Shown here piece after piece: positions 41,156 to 49,720 of a DNA stretch of 64,000 nt (its first letter is position 1; each line of letters opens with the position of its first letter). The stretch is from NCBI RefSeq assembly GCF_017352135.1, contig NZ_CP071454.1, positions 3,807,001-3,871,000 on the forward strand, written 5' to 3'. The notes beneath the pieces were generated by a model that saw nothing but the letters and a program-made list of their open reading frames with translations, had not been told where the DNA came from and did no database searches. The position numbers and the translations under genes were made by a program. The stretch is from Rhizobium lentis (GTDB lineage: Bacteria; Pseudomonadota; Alphaproteobacteria; Rhizobiales; Rhizobiaceae).

Positions 41156-41860
41156 CTAAACCGGAGTTTTGAACGCCACGCTCTGTTTAACGACCATTAG
41201 AAACACCTCGACGCTTGGCAGCAGAAAGATAATTGCACCGGTGAACAGCAGAATAAAAGTTGCGCCAGCCGCAAGCGGACGAGACCGATCCAGCAACGAA
41301 TAGTGTGCTTGTAGAGCTGCCGTTGCCATAGTTTGCCTATTCCCCTGATACTGGAGGGTGTCGCGTCGGTGATCTGGATTGCTGATCAGATTAAGTCCGG
41401 TTGCGAGTTGTCTGGCGTCTACTGTTCCCAGAAATGGAGGGAGTCGTTCTGCTGGTCCCGCGGTTGTTGTGATCGATAGGATCTTCTCATACGCAATCTC
41501 AAGCTCGTGAACATCCACGCTTTGAAATGTGTGATCGGCGTATTCCGTCGAGTTTTTGGATACCCGTATTTGCACTGGGCAGAAAAAAAAGAGAAGAACG
41601 ACACCACCGAGTACAAGCAGGCTCCCGATGTACAAACATTGGATCCGGTCAGTAGGGCTAAACCAAAGCGACGGCGCGAGAGTTTCGAACCTCATGATCT
41701 GATCATGAAACTGGTCACTCCATAGGACCGCATAGCCCAATAAAGGGATCAGACTGATTACCTGCGGTAGCTTAGTCCTCGCCAGCGCGGAGCTAAATGT
41801 CCACCGAATGGGCCAATAAGTCTCGATCTTTCGCCGCTTGTAGAAGTAATCGCCTGACAA
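41156..41860 (-). CDS. Four-helix membrane protein on the opposite strand, unknown
   Basis: 234 residues. Hydrophobic segments at about 32-47 (LPQVISLIPLLGYAVLW), 74-97 (LYIGSLLVLGGVVLLFFF), 196-214 and 217-230. A soluble loop of about 100 residues lies between helices 2 and 3. TFSSALARTKLPQ and FCPVQIRVSKNSTEY look like conserved contacts. It lies alone, minus strand, between two connector genes, and is less GC-rich than they are. Candidate superinfection-exclusion or defence protein; no function shown. Confidence 0.75.
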   Translation of the reverse strand: MSGDYFYKRRKIETYWPIRWTFSSALARTKLPQVISLIPLLGYAVLWSDQFHDQIMRFETLAPSLWFSPTDRIQCLYIGSLLVLGGVVLLFFFCPVQIRVSKNSTEYADHTFQSVDVHELEIAYEKILSITTTAGPAERLPPFLGTVDARQLATGLNLISNPDHRRDTLQYQGNRQTMATAALQAHYSLLDRSRPLAAGATFILLFTGAIIFLLPSVEVFLMVVKQSVAFKTPV

Positions 41861-41883
41861 ATTTAATCCCTCTGAGGGTTGTT

Positions 41884-42252
41884 ATGCCCAAATTTGACTA
41901 TGAAAGATTCGCCGGGTTAGCGCAGCGCCTCATCTCGAAATTCGGCCAGACCGGCATCATCAAGCGCATCACTCCTCCGGATCCAGTCCTGGGCGGTGAC
42001 AGCACGTCTGTCGACTATCCAGTCAAGCTCGTGCCGATGACCTATGACCAGCGTTATGTCGACGGGACCAATGTCAGAGCATCAGACCGGCAGCTTTACA
42101 TCAGCAGCGTCGGCCTCGCGATCAAGCCGACGGTCGGCGACGAGGCGGTAACTGCCGACGGCGTCGCCTACCACATCATTGCCGTTGATCCGCACAACTA
42201 TGACGGCATCACCGATGTCGTTTTCATCGTTCAAGGAAGGACGAACCCATGA
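41884..42252 (+). CDS. Head closure / connector protein
   Basis: 122 residues (MPKFDYERFAGLAQRLI...), beta-rich. The stretch KFGQTGIIKRITPPDPVLGGDST and the end YHIIAVDPHNYDG...FIVQGR are common in head-tail connectors. GAGGG lies before the ATG at 41884; upstream in-frame codons belong to the opposing gene. Confidence 0.7.
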   Translation: MPKFDYERFAGLAQRLISKFGQTGIIKRITPPDPVLGGDSTSVDYPVKLVPMTYDQRYVDGTNVRASDRQLYISSVGLAIKPTVGDEAVTADGVAYHIIAVDPHNYDGITDVVFIVQGRTNP

Positions 42253-42416
42253 CGAAAGTGCTCCTCCATCGCAGCTACAAGTCCCGCGAACCGGGCACCA
42301 TCCTCGATGTCGCGCAGGCGGAAGCCGATGGTCTGGTCAACATCGGTATAGGCGAAATCCTGAAGGAAGAGCAGCCGGCGCCGAAGAAGGCGGGCAAGGG
42401 CTCTGACGCCGAATAA
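42249..42416 (+). CDS. Short connector-region protein
   Basis: 55 residues (MTKVLLHRSYKSREPG...), a beta N-terminus and Lys/Ala-rich end. ATGA overlap with the previous gene and TAATG with the next support translation. Confidence 0.6.
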   Translation: MTKVLLHRSYKSREPGTILDVAQAEADGLVNIGIGEILKEEQPAPKKAGKGSDAE

Positions 42417-43468
42417 TGCCAACTCTCCGCCAGCAGCTTCTCGAGCTCGTCGACAAGCTCTCACCTACGCTCGAAAAGGCCTTCCTCGACGCGATTGACG
42501 ACATCAAAAGCGAGATCGTCCTCCGCGAGGTGGTGGAGCTGCTGGAGCGGCGTGACATCGAGGGTGCCATCCGTGCCCTTCACATCGATGCGGCTGCATT
42601 CCGGCCGCTGTCAGAGGCTCTGAGGCAGGCATACGATGCCGGCGGGTTGCTGACCTCGCAGAACATGCCACGGCTCGCCGATACGTTCGGCAACCGCGTC
42701 GTCTTCCGCTGGGACGTGAGCAATCAGGGGGCGGAGGCGAACATTCGCAACCTGTCCTCGACGATGATCACCAACATCAGCGATCAGACGGTTGCAGCAG
42801 CTCGGCAGACTATACTCGAGGCCTATTCCCAGGGCGCTGGTCCGCACAAGATCGCTCTCGACCTGGTTGGCCGGAAGTCGACGATCACAGGCAGGCGGGA
42901 AGGCGGCGTCATCGGCCTCAACGGACCACAAGCCGAGCTTATCGAGCGCACCCGGATCAACCTGCTCTCGGGCGATCCGGCGCTAATGCGCAAGTATCTG
43001 GTGCTCAAGACCCGCGACAAACGCCTCGACAAGGCCGTGCAGCGCGCTATCGCCGCAGGCAAGCCGCTGGACAAGGAAACGCTCGACAAGGTGCTGATGC
43101 GCTTGAGAGACAAGAACCTGCGGCTGCGTGGCGAGACGATCGCCCGAACCGAGACCGTCACGGCGGTCATGTCTTCGAAGCATGAGGCGTTTCTACAGGC
43201 CCTGTCCAAATCTGGACGAGACGCCACTCTCGTCACCCGCAAGTGGCGGTCGGCCGGAGACAGTCATGTCCGACACACGCATCAGGTTCTGAACGCTCAA
43301 GAGGTGAGGAGCATGGATCTGCCGTTTCAGTCGCCGAGCGGTGCGCTGTTGCGATACCCGGGCGACACGAGCCTCGGCGCCGGCGCGGGTGAGGTGATCG
43401 GCTGCCGCTGTGACGTCGAATACAACGTCGACTTCGCCGAAGCTTACGCCCGCTCAAGGGGTCGCTGA
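42416..43468 (+). CDS. Phage head morphogenesis protein, Mu gpF-like
   Basis: 350 residues. The C-terminal MuF domain is clear: RGETIARTETVTAVMSSKHE, KWRSAGDSHVRHTHQVL, RYPGDTSLGAGAGEVIGCRC. N-terminal half helical. Minor head protein assisting assembly and ejected or bound at the portal. TAATG start coupling. Confidence 0.88.
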   Translation: MPTLRQQLLELVDKLSPTLEKAFLDAIDDIKSEIVLREVVELLERRDIEGAIRALHIDAAAFRPLSEALRQAYDAGGLLTSQNMPRLADTFGNRVVFRWDVSNQGAEANIRNLSSTMITNISDQTVAAARQTILEAYSQGAGPHKIALDLVGRKSTITGRREGGVIGLNGPQAELIERTRINLLSGDPALMRKYLVLKTRDKRLDKAVQRAIAAGKPLDKETLDKVLMRLRDKNLRLRGETIARTETVTAVMSSKHEAFLQALSKSGRDATLVTRKWRSAGDSHVRHTHQVLNAQEVRSMDLPFQSPSGALLRYPGDTSLGAGAGEVIGCRCDVEYNVDFAEAYARSRGR

Positions 43469-43929
43469 TGTCTTTCGCTGCACAGGTCGGCGAATGGGCA
43501 AGCGCCGAGCTCGACCGGGCGGAGGCTGTGTTTCAGACGGCGGCGCAGACCGTCGCCAATGAGGTTCGGACGGCTGTTGCTGAAGGCGGCCGAATGCCGG
43601 TGAAGACGGGCAATCTAAGGCGATCGCTGATGGCTTCGACTTCCACCATGCCGACCATCAAGGAAGGCAAGGAGACATTCACAGACACCGGGGTGGAATT
43701 GGTCATTGCCGGCGCCGAGCTCGGCGGGTCGATCTTCCTCGGCTTCCAGGCTGCCTATGCGGCTCGCATGAATTACGGCTTCGCCGGGACTGACGCTCTC
43801 GGGCGGACCTATAACCAGAATGGGTTCGGCTTTGTGGATGCAGTCGCCCAGAGATGGCCGCAGATCGTCGCGGAGGCGGAGGCTACGGTTCGTGTTCGGT
43901 TCGAAGCGGGTGCCGGCCCTCGGACATGA
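43468..43929 (+). CDS. Neck/tail-completion protein, gp10-like
   Basis: 153 residues. A helical N-terminus (EWASAELDRAEAVFQTAAQ) then AVAEGGRMPVKTGNLRRSLM, the typical VDTG-x-L-x-x-S motif of HK97 gp10-like proteins, and YAARMNYGF. Starts one base within the MuF stop. Confidence 0.8.
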   Translation: MSFAAQVGEWASAELDRAEAVFQTAAQTVANEVRTAVAEGGRMPVKTGNLRRSLMASTSTMPTIKEGKETFTDTGVELVIAGAELGGSIFLGFQAAYAARMNYGFAGTDALGRTYNQNGFGFVDAVAQRWPQIVAEAEATVRVRFEAGAGPRT

Positions 43930-44086
43930 TGATGAGGGCTTTCTGAAGCACTTCCAGATTGGCGACCGCGGCGCTGAGGATAGAATGGGCGCCCTGCGTG
44001 CGGACAGTCTTCTTGCTCAGCAGCAAAAGCGCCTGGTGCAGGAGGTCATAAACCTCTTCGTCGCTGAGTGGGTGATTATTGGCCAT
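43883..44086 (-). CDS. Small helical protein on the opposite strand
   Basis: 67 residues (MANNHPLSDEEVYDLLHQAL...), all-helical, with LLLLSKKTVRTQG and AVANLEVLQKALIIMSEG. Composition is protein-like and independent of the plus frame. It overlaps the gp10-like 3' end by 47 bp and has no visible Shine-Dalgarno. Confidence 0.5.
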   Translation of the reverse strand: MANNHPLSDEEVYDLLHQALLLLSKKTVRTQGAHSILSAAVANLEVLQKALIIMSEGRHPLRTEHEP

Positions 44087-44103
44087 TGGCCAAGAGGTAA
44101 CAG

Positions 44104-44535
44104 ATGGCCGACACAGTGGAAATGAAAATCTACCAGGCGCTGCTGATCCGGTGCCAAGCGTTCACTCTCCCGGCCGGCGTCGTCATGGTCCTGCCGGGGG
44201 TTACCTACTCGCCGACGGCCCAGAGCAAGTTCGTCAGCGTTGAGGTGCACTTCAACCGCTCGATCGAGACCGACCTGTCGCTTGAGATGGACCCGATCCG
44301 GCAAGGCTTCATGCGGACGAACGTCATGTGGCCGAAGGGGCTGGCGATCGTCGACGGATACAATCTCGCCGGCCAGCTGCGCGCGCACCTTCGCCGCGGC
44401 ACGAAGCTCCTGCAGGCGGACACTCAGGTTCGCATAGACGAGGATCCAGAGATCGGCGTCCTCGTGACCGGGGAAACGCACCACAACATACCGGTCACCA
44501 CCCGGTGGCTCTGCTACCCGCAAGTTCCGGCCTGA
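44104..44535 (+). CDS. Tail terminator-like protein, DUF4128
   Basis: 143 residues. IYQALLIRCQAFTLPAGVV, the KFVSVEVHFNR strand and TDLSLEMDPIRQGFM with the C-terminal GETHHNIPVTTRWL match DUF4128 tail-completion proteins. Located just before the major tail gene. Confidence 0.8.
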   Translation: MADTVEMKIYQALLIRCQAFTLPAGVVMVLPGVTYSPTAQSKFVSVEVHFNRSIETDLSLEMDPIRQGFMRTNVMWPKGLAIVDGYNLAGQLRAHLRRGTKLLQADTQVRIDEDPEIGVLVTGETHHNIPVTTRWLCYPQVPA

Positions 44536-44592
44536 TTGGCCTGCCTCACTGCACCTTAGGCAAGTGCGCGATCAGACATAAAGGAAACCATC

Positions 44593-45330
44593 ATGCCTCA
44601 GCTCTACCCTGTGGCGGGCGCGAAGATCTACATCGGCCCAGCCATCAATGCCGTTCCCGATGACGCCGATATCGACGCCACCGATTTTGCCTCGGTTTCT
44701 TTCACGGAAATCAAAGGCTGGCAGACAATGGGCGCCATCGGTGACTCGGCAACGCTGATCTCCGAAGACGTGATCTCCTCCGGCCGCACGCTGAAGGCCA
44801 AGGGCACGCGCAACGCCGGCTCGATGCAGAACAACTTCATCATTCTGCCCAGTGACCCGGGCCAGATCGCGATGATCGCCGCCGAGAGCACAGATTTCAA
44901 CTATCCGTTCAAGATCGCCTTCGATGACGCGCCGCCGCCGAAAGTATCCGTGGTAACGGTTACGGTTGCGACCCCCGGCGTGTTCACTTGGACGGCGCAC
45001 GGGCTCGTCGACGGCACCCCGATCAAGTTCTCCACCACCGGCGCGCTGCCGACCGGGCTGACGGCGGGGACGACCTACTATGTCGTCGGATCGACCGCGA
45101 ACACCTTCAGTGTAGCAGCAGCCCCCGGCGGCTCGGCGATCGCCACCTCGGGCACGCAGTCGGGTGTCCACACCGCCACCACCGTCCCGACCGGGACCGT
45201 CAAGTTCTTCTATGCCATCGTCATGACGGCGCAGGAGAACGGCGGCGGCGCGAACACGGCTCGCCTTCTGCAGGGGAATGTCGAAATCAATAGCCCGGTC
45301 ATCACCGTGGCCCCGATCGGCGGTGCTTGA
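44593..45330 (+). CDS. Major tail tube protein with an inserted beta domain
   Basis: 245 residues. The tail tube core (MPQLYPVAGAKIYIGPAIN, EIKGWQTMGAIGDSA, AKGTRNAGSMQNNF) is interrupted at about 120-200 by a module GVFTWTAHGLVDGTPIKFST...GTTYYVVGSTANTFSVA that occurs in unrelated phage virion proteins. Such insertions usually decorate the tube surface. The stop overlaps the chaperone start (TGATG). Confidence 0.85.
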   Translation: MPQLYPVAGAKIYIGPAINAVPDDADIDATDFASVSFTEIKGWQTMGAIGDSATLISEDVISSGRTLKAKGTRNAGSMQNNFIILPSDPGQIAMIAAESTDFNYPFKIAFDDAPPPKVSVVTVTVATPGVFTWTAHGLVDGTPIKFSTTGALPTGLTAGTTYYVVGSTANTFSVAAAPGGSAIATSGTQSGVHTATTVPTGTVKFFYAIVMTAQENGGGANTARLLQGNVEINSPVITVAPIGGA

Positions 45331-45743
45331 TGGCCTCTGAAGATTTCGTCGATCTCTCCGGCCTCGAATCCCTCATCCAGTCGCAGGAGCAGGGCATCGA
45401 GGTCGATATCCTCAACGAGCAGGGCAAGCCGATCGGCCTTAAAATCGGCTTTGTCGGTCCCGACAGCGATCGCATGCAGAAGGCGATGCGTGATGTCGCC
45501 GCCGAGTTCGCAAAGGCCGCCGCGGAGCGCTCTAGTCTGGAACCCGCCAAGGACGATTCCGACGATCGGATGATCGCCATTCTCGCCAAGGCAACAACAC
45601 ATTGGGCGCCAAACCCGAAAATCGGCGGCCAGGTTATCCCGTTTTCGGAAGAGAACGTTCGTAACCTCTATTCGAAATTCCGGATCATCCGTGAGCAAGT
45701 CGAGGGGCGGGCGGTGCGCCGCAGCTCTTTTACCAAAAGCTGA
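45330..45743 (+). CDS. Tail assembly chaperone, first frame
   Basis: 137 residues (MASEDFVDLSGLESLIQ...). Position between tail tube and tape measure, and the partner frame below, identify it as the short (G-like) chaperone product. Frame 0 ends at the TGA 45741-45743. The DUF-type core IGLKIGFVGPDSDRMQKAM is shared with other rhizobial and GTA-like tail chaperones. Confidence 0.8.
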   Translation: MASEDFVDLSGLESLIQSQEQGIEVDILNEQGKPIGLKIGFVGPDSDRMQKAMRDVAAEFAKAAAERSSLEPAKDDSDDRMIAILAKATTHWAPNPKIGGQVIPFSEENVRNLYSKFRIIREQVEGRAVRRSSFTKS

Positions 45744-46090
45744 TCGAGAAGCTTTGCAGCCTTATCGTCGATCAGCATGAGGGAAGGAAAATCGCGGTGC
45801 CGGTGGCAGGCGAGCAGGTCTGGTATTGGTTCCGCGAGCTCGACAGCCAGCGCACGGGGAACGGCTTCGGTGCGAATGCCATAGGCTTTCAGGCCATAGG
45901 TGAGTGGTCACGCCTTCGCCGCGTGGCGCTCCGCCAATGGCAACTAGATGCCATCATCGCGATGGATCTGAAGCGCCGGGAAGTGATGGCGCAGAAGGCG
46001 GCCGACAAGGAAGAGACGGAAAACAAGGTTTCGGATCGGCCGCTTACTAGCCGTCTCTTCGATGCCATTTTCCCGAACAAGCGGAAGTGA
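45695..46090 (+). CDS. Tail assembly chaperone, -1 frame extension (GT-like)
   Basis: In the -1 frame, the reading is open from 45695 to 46090 and is protein-like before any start codon: PQLFYQKLIEKLCSLIVDQ then VPVAGEQVWYWFRELDSQR. This strongly suggests that ribosomes enter it from the preceding gene by a -1 shift, giving a product of about 253 residues. A GTG at 45797 behind GGGAAGG could also start a shorter product of 97 residues. Confidence 0.7.
   Translation, partial: ASRGAGGAPQLFYQKLIEKLCSLIVDQHEGRKIAVPVAGEQVWYWFRELDSQRTGNGFGANAIGFQAIGEWSRLRRVALRQWQLDAIIAMDLKRREVMAQKAADKEETENKVSDRPLTSRLFDAIFPNKRK
45701..45740 (+). promoter_or_regulatory. Probable -1 ribosomal frameshift window
   Basis: The two chaperone frames overlap only in 45695-45743. 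Two homopolymer runs allow a codon to re-pair exactly after a -1 slip: GGGG at 45704-45707 and TTTT at 45728-45731. No perfect X-XXY-YYZ heptamer is seen. Confidence 0.5.
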
Positions 46091-46094
46091 TTGA

Positions 46095-48983
46095 ATGTCA
46101 GAGGCCACTCTAGGGTTCAGGATCGATAGTTCGCAGGCATCGTCTGCCGCAGCCGATCTCGAAAAGCTGACATCTGCGGCCGCGCGCACTCAACAAAGTG
46201 TGGGCAAGCTTGAGAACGAGGTCGAGCAGCTCGGCGATGCTCTGGGCAAGGCAGGGCAGGGCGCCGGCAAGCTGAAGCCTCCGATTGATGATCTGGGCCG
46301 ATCATTCGGATCGCAGGACGAGCACGTTCGCGCCTTCCGCATGGAGGTCGAGCGGCTGACGCTCAAATATCAGCCCTTGGCAAAAGCAACACGCGACTAC
46401 GAGGCCGCCATCGGTGAGATCGACCGCGCCCACAAGCTGGGCGTGATCAATGCGCAGCAGATGACGCTGGCGCTTGATCGCGAGCGTCAGGCCTACGAAC
46501 GCCTGAAGACGTCAGCCACTACCGCCGGCGCCGCGGTGAAGGCCGCCAACAGCAACCGGGGTGGCGCGCAGAGCTTCAATTCGGCCAACGCGGCTTTCCA
46601 GTTCCAGGACATCGCCGTCACGGCCGCCATGGGTATGAACCCGCTGATGATCGGCCTTCAGCAGGGCACGCAGCTTGCGGCGGTGGTCGGCTCGATGGAG
46701 CGACCTGTTGCCGGGCTCGCTTCTGCCTTTGCATCGCTGATCAACCCAGTCTCTCTTGTGACCATCGGCCTCACTGCCGGCGTTGCCGCGCTCGTCCAGT
46801 ATTTTTCGACGGCCGAAAGCGGCACTGGCAAGACGAGCAAGCTATTCGAAGAGCAGAACGAGGTCATTCGCAGAGCGGCCGAACTCTGGGGCGAAGCCAC
46901 TCCGGCACTGAAGGGCTATGTCGACGAGCTCGATCGGGCCGACAAGCTGACGCAAGGCAGGCAGGCCGGCGCCATCCTCGCAGGACGCGAATTGGAAGGC
47001 CTTTCCGATAACCTCGACACGATCCAGAAGCAGGGTGTTGCGGCTTTCCGGGCCCTGCAAGGCGACCCCAATAACGCGGTTGTCATCCGAGACCTTCGCA
47101 ATGCATGGGGCGATCTGCGCGACAGACTGGACGATGGCACCGCGTCCATGGCTGATCTCAACCGCGTGCAGAGGGAATTGAGCAATGCCGTTGCCCAATA
47201 TGGCGTCCCCGAGGTCCTGAGCTTCCGTGATGCCTTCGACAAGGTAACGGATGCCATCTACCGTGGCGTCGAAGCTGCTCAGAAGGCTCGCACTGAATGG
47301 ATTGCAGCGATTGCCGGCGGCACGAACGTACAGGATATCATCGCAGGATCGACCTTCTCCGATGGAGGCCGCACGTTCCGAACCTCTGATTTTATGCCAG
47401 CCGACATTCCGGTCCCCGGCCGCCGCCCGCTCGATCTCGACCAAGCGCCGGATACCAGCGCACCAACGATCCTGAATGGCGATGGCAGGCTGACGAATGT
47501 GCCCGTTCCCGGCCAGAGGCCGAATTTCTTCGAGATCGAAGAGCAGACCGAGAAGGTCGACGACCTTGAGAAGGCTTATCGCCGTGCCCAGGAAGCCAAG
47601 GCCGATTTCTGGCTCGACATCAGCTTCCAGCAGCGCCAGGCAGAGCGCAGCGCAATGGACCAGCAGGTGGCGAGCACGCTCACCCGCTACGGCTTCAATG
47701 AGGATCTGAACTCGCCCGAAGCCAATGCCATCCGCCAGCAGCTTCGCGGGCAGCAGGCGAAAGAGCTAGCAAAGAGCTTCGGTGACGCATTCAGCAGCGA
47801 ACTGGTGTCCGGCAGCCATAACATCGGGAAAGCCTTCCTGAAAGGCTTTGAATCCGCGCTGACGAATGAGGCGTCGAAGCTCTGGGAAAAGTTCTTCGAC
47901 GGCATTGGTAATCTCGTCGCCAGTCTCTTCACCAGTGGGAGAAGCGGCTCTTCGGCTTCGTTCGGCGTTGGCGGCGTCGCAGCCTCCGTATTGGGCGGCG
48001 GGGCAGCCAATAGTAGCGCGGCCGCATCGAGCCCAGTATCGATGTCCGGATCCGGCGCGTCGCTGGCATGGAATTTCTGGAAGTCGAAAGGCCTTGCGGA
48101 TCACCAGGTCGCGGGCATCCTTGGCAACATCAAGGCCGAAAGTGCCTTCAATCCACAGGCGGTCGGAGACAGCGGCAAGGCGTTCGGCCTTTATCAGTGG
48201 AACGACAGGTCGCCAGCACTGATGGCCTCGATTGGCGGCCGCGGCAACCTTGGCAACGAGCTTGCGCAGCATCAGTTCGCCTATTCCGAGCTGATCGGGT
48301 CCGAAGGCAGGGCATGGAACGCCCTGAAGAGCGCTCCGGACGTGCGAAGTGCCACGGCAGCCTTCGCAGGCTTCGAACGTCCTCAAGGCTTTTCGTGGGG
48401 CAACCCGGAAAGCGCTCATAACTTTGTTGGGCGCCTCAACGGCGCTGAGGAGGCGCTTGCAAAGTTCGGTGGTACAGCCGGCGCTGCGACCGATGGACTG
48501 GGCAAGTTTGGAACGGGGCTGACCTCTCTCGGCAATACGCTTGCGGCGCCTGGTGGTGCAGCGGCCGGATCCGGCGGGGGTGGTGGCGGCTTGTTTGGTT
48601 GGCTCGGCAGCCTGTTTGGTGGCGGCGGCCAATTTGCGAAAGCTCAAGCTGGTCTCCTGAAGCCAGGGCTTTTTGCTGATGGGACTAACTATGCTCCCGG
48701 AGGACTTGCCATCGTCGGCGAACGTGGGCCGGAGCTCGTAAACCTCCCGCAGGGCTCGCAGGTCTTCAACACCAACCGCAGCGCCCAGATGATGAGTGAC
48801 AACGACAGCGCGCCGCGTCCGCGCCCGCAGTTGAACGTCTATGTGCAGGGCGGAAGCGGTGATGACCACGTTCGGGAACTAGCGAGACAGGGCGCGCAGG
48901 AAGCGCTCTATCAAGACAAGATCGACCAGGCCCGCGGTTCATTCGGATCGACGCAGAAGAAATTCAATTCTCGGAAAGGCTGA
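46095..48983 (+). CDS. Tape measure protein with phage lysozyme domain
   Basis: 962 residues. N-terminal coiled coil (about 10-150), membrane-like region with AFQFQDIAVTAAMGMNPLMI and VSLVTIGLTAGVAALVQYF, the lambda-H-like segment, then GSG-rich linkers. At about 655-780 a phage tail lysozyme domain: WNFWKSKGLADHQVAGILGN, ESAFNPQAVGDSGKAFGLYQ (Glu as catalytic acid) and AFAGFERP. The C-terminus IVGERGPELVNLPQGSQV is the usual tape-measure end. It sets tail length and opens peptidoglycan at entry. At 1.5 A per residue the tail would be about 140 nm. Confidence 0.92.
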   Translation: MSEATLGFRIDSSQASSAAADLEKLTSAAARTQQSVGKLENEVEQLGDALGKAGQGAGKLKPPIDDLGRSFGSQDEHVRAFRMEVERLTLKYQPLAKATRDYEAAIGEIDRAHKLGVINAQQMTLALDRERQAYERLKTSATTAGAAVKAANSNRGGAQSFNSANAAFQFQDIAVTAAMGMNPLMIGLQQGTQLAAVVGSMERPVAGLASAFASLINPVSLVTIGLTAGVAALVQYFSTAESGTGKTSKLFEEQNEVIRRAAELWGEATPALKGYVDELDRADKLTQGRQAGAILAGRELEGLSDNLDTIQKQGVAAFRALQGDPNNAVVIRDLRNAWGDLRDRLDDGTASMADLNRVQRELSNAVAQYGVPEVLSFRDAFDKVTDAIYRGVEAAQKARTEWIAAIAGGTNVQDIIAGSTFSDGGRTFRTSDFMPADIPVPGRRPLDLDQAPDTSAPTILNGDGRLTNVPVPGQRPNFFEIEEQTEKVDDLEKAYRRAQEAKADFWLDISFQQRQAERSAMDQQVASTLTRYGFNEDLNSPEANAIRQQLRGQQAKELAKSFGDAFSSELVSGSHNIGKAFLKGFESALTNEASKLWEKFFDGIGNLVASLFTSGRSGSSASFGVGGVAASVLGGGAANSSAAASSPVSMSGSGASLAWNFWKSKGLADHQVAGILGNIKAESAFNPQAVGDSGKAFGLYQWNDRSPALMASIGGRGNLGNELAQHQFAYSELIGSEGRAWNALKSAPDVRSATAAFAGFERPQGFSWGNPESAHNFVGRLNGAEEALAKFGGTAGAATDGLGKFGTGLTSLGNTLAAPGGAAAGSGGGGGGLFGWLGSLFGGGGQFAKAQAGLLKPGLFADGTNYAPGGLAIVGERGPELVNLPQGSQVFNTNRSAQMMSDNDSAPRPRPQLNVYVQGGSGDDHVRELARQGAQEALYQDKIDQARGSFGSTQKKFNSRKG

Positions 48984-48985
48984 CA

Positions 48986-49720
48986 ATGGCCGTCTACATC
49001 AATCAGCCGATGTTCCCGGTGGATTTCCTGCGGCCCACGGAAGCAAGCTTTGACAACCCTGGCAGCGGGCTCGACGGTGGCGTCAACGGCGTGGGTGAGC
49101 CGATCAGCATCGAGACCTCTGGCGGCGGCATCATCACTGCAACTTATGCCGGCCTTGTCCTGGAGGGGCCGGATGAACGCTTCGAGGTGTTGAACTGGCT
49201 AGGCGCCCGTCTCAACGGCGGGTTCCGCTTCATCAATGTGCCTGTCGTCAACGACAAGATCGGTCCGTTTCCCGTGATCCGGGGGACGAGGCGGCCGATC
49301 ATCAACGGCATCCCGCATTCTGATGGTTCGCTGCATTCCGATGGCGCAGGCTATTCGCAGGCGACCGTCTACGGCGAAGTAACTGAGGACGCGGCTCTGA
49401 ACGCTGGCATCATCTCGATGCGCATCTACGGCGCCGCCAGAGACGTGTTCAGGTGGTCGGACTGGTTTTCTATCTTTCACCCGACCAAAGGCTGGCGCGT
49501 CTACCGATCGTGGGAGCTGATCGACAAGAGCGATGATGCTGATCCAGTCTATCGCCTGGCGCTCGCCCCGCCGCTGAGGGAAGCAGTCACAGCCGGCACT
49601 CGTGTAGAGCTTGCTCGTCCGCGCTGCGTCATGAAGCTGCCGAAGGGCGTTACGGTGCCGTGGACCTATCAGGGCTGGTATTCATCCCGCCCGACGGTCC
49701 AGTTCACGGAAGCGTTCTGA
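48986..49720 (+). CDS. Distal tail / minor tail protein
   Basis: 244 residues (MAVYINQPMFPVDFLRP...). Beta-rich; the pattern ARDVFRWSDWFSIFHPTKGW and C-terminal LPKGVTVPWTYQGWYSSRP match tail proteins directly behind the tape measure in GTA-like tails. TGATG coupling to the next gene. Confidence 0.75.
   Translation: MAVYINQPMFPVDFLRPTEASFDNPGSGLDGGVNGVGEPISIETSGGGIITATYAGLVLEGPDERFEVLNWLGARLNGGFRFINVPVVNDKIGPFPVIRGTRRPIINGIPHSDGSLHSDGAGYSQATVYGEVTEDAALNAGIISMRIYGAARDVFRWSDWFSIFHPTKGWRVYRSWELIDKSDDADPVYRLALAPPLREAVTAGTRVELARPRCVMKLPKGVTVPWTYQGWYSSRPTVQFTEAF

Noticed and set aside
47766..48869. 367-codon minus frame opposite the tape measure gene
   Set aside because: Shadow of the lysozyme and C-terminal part of the tape measure protein.
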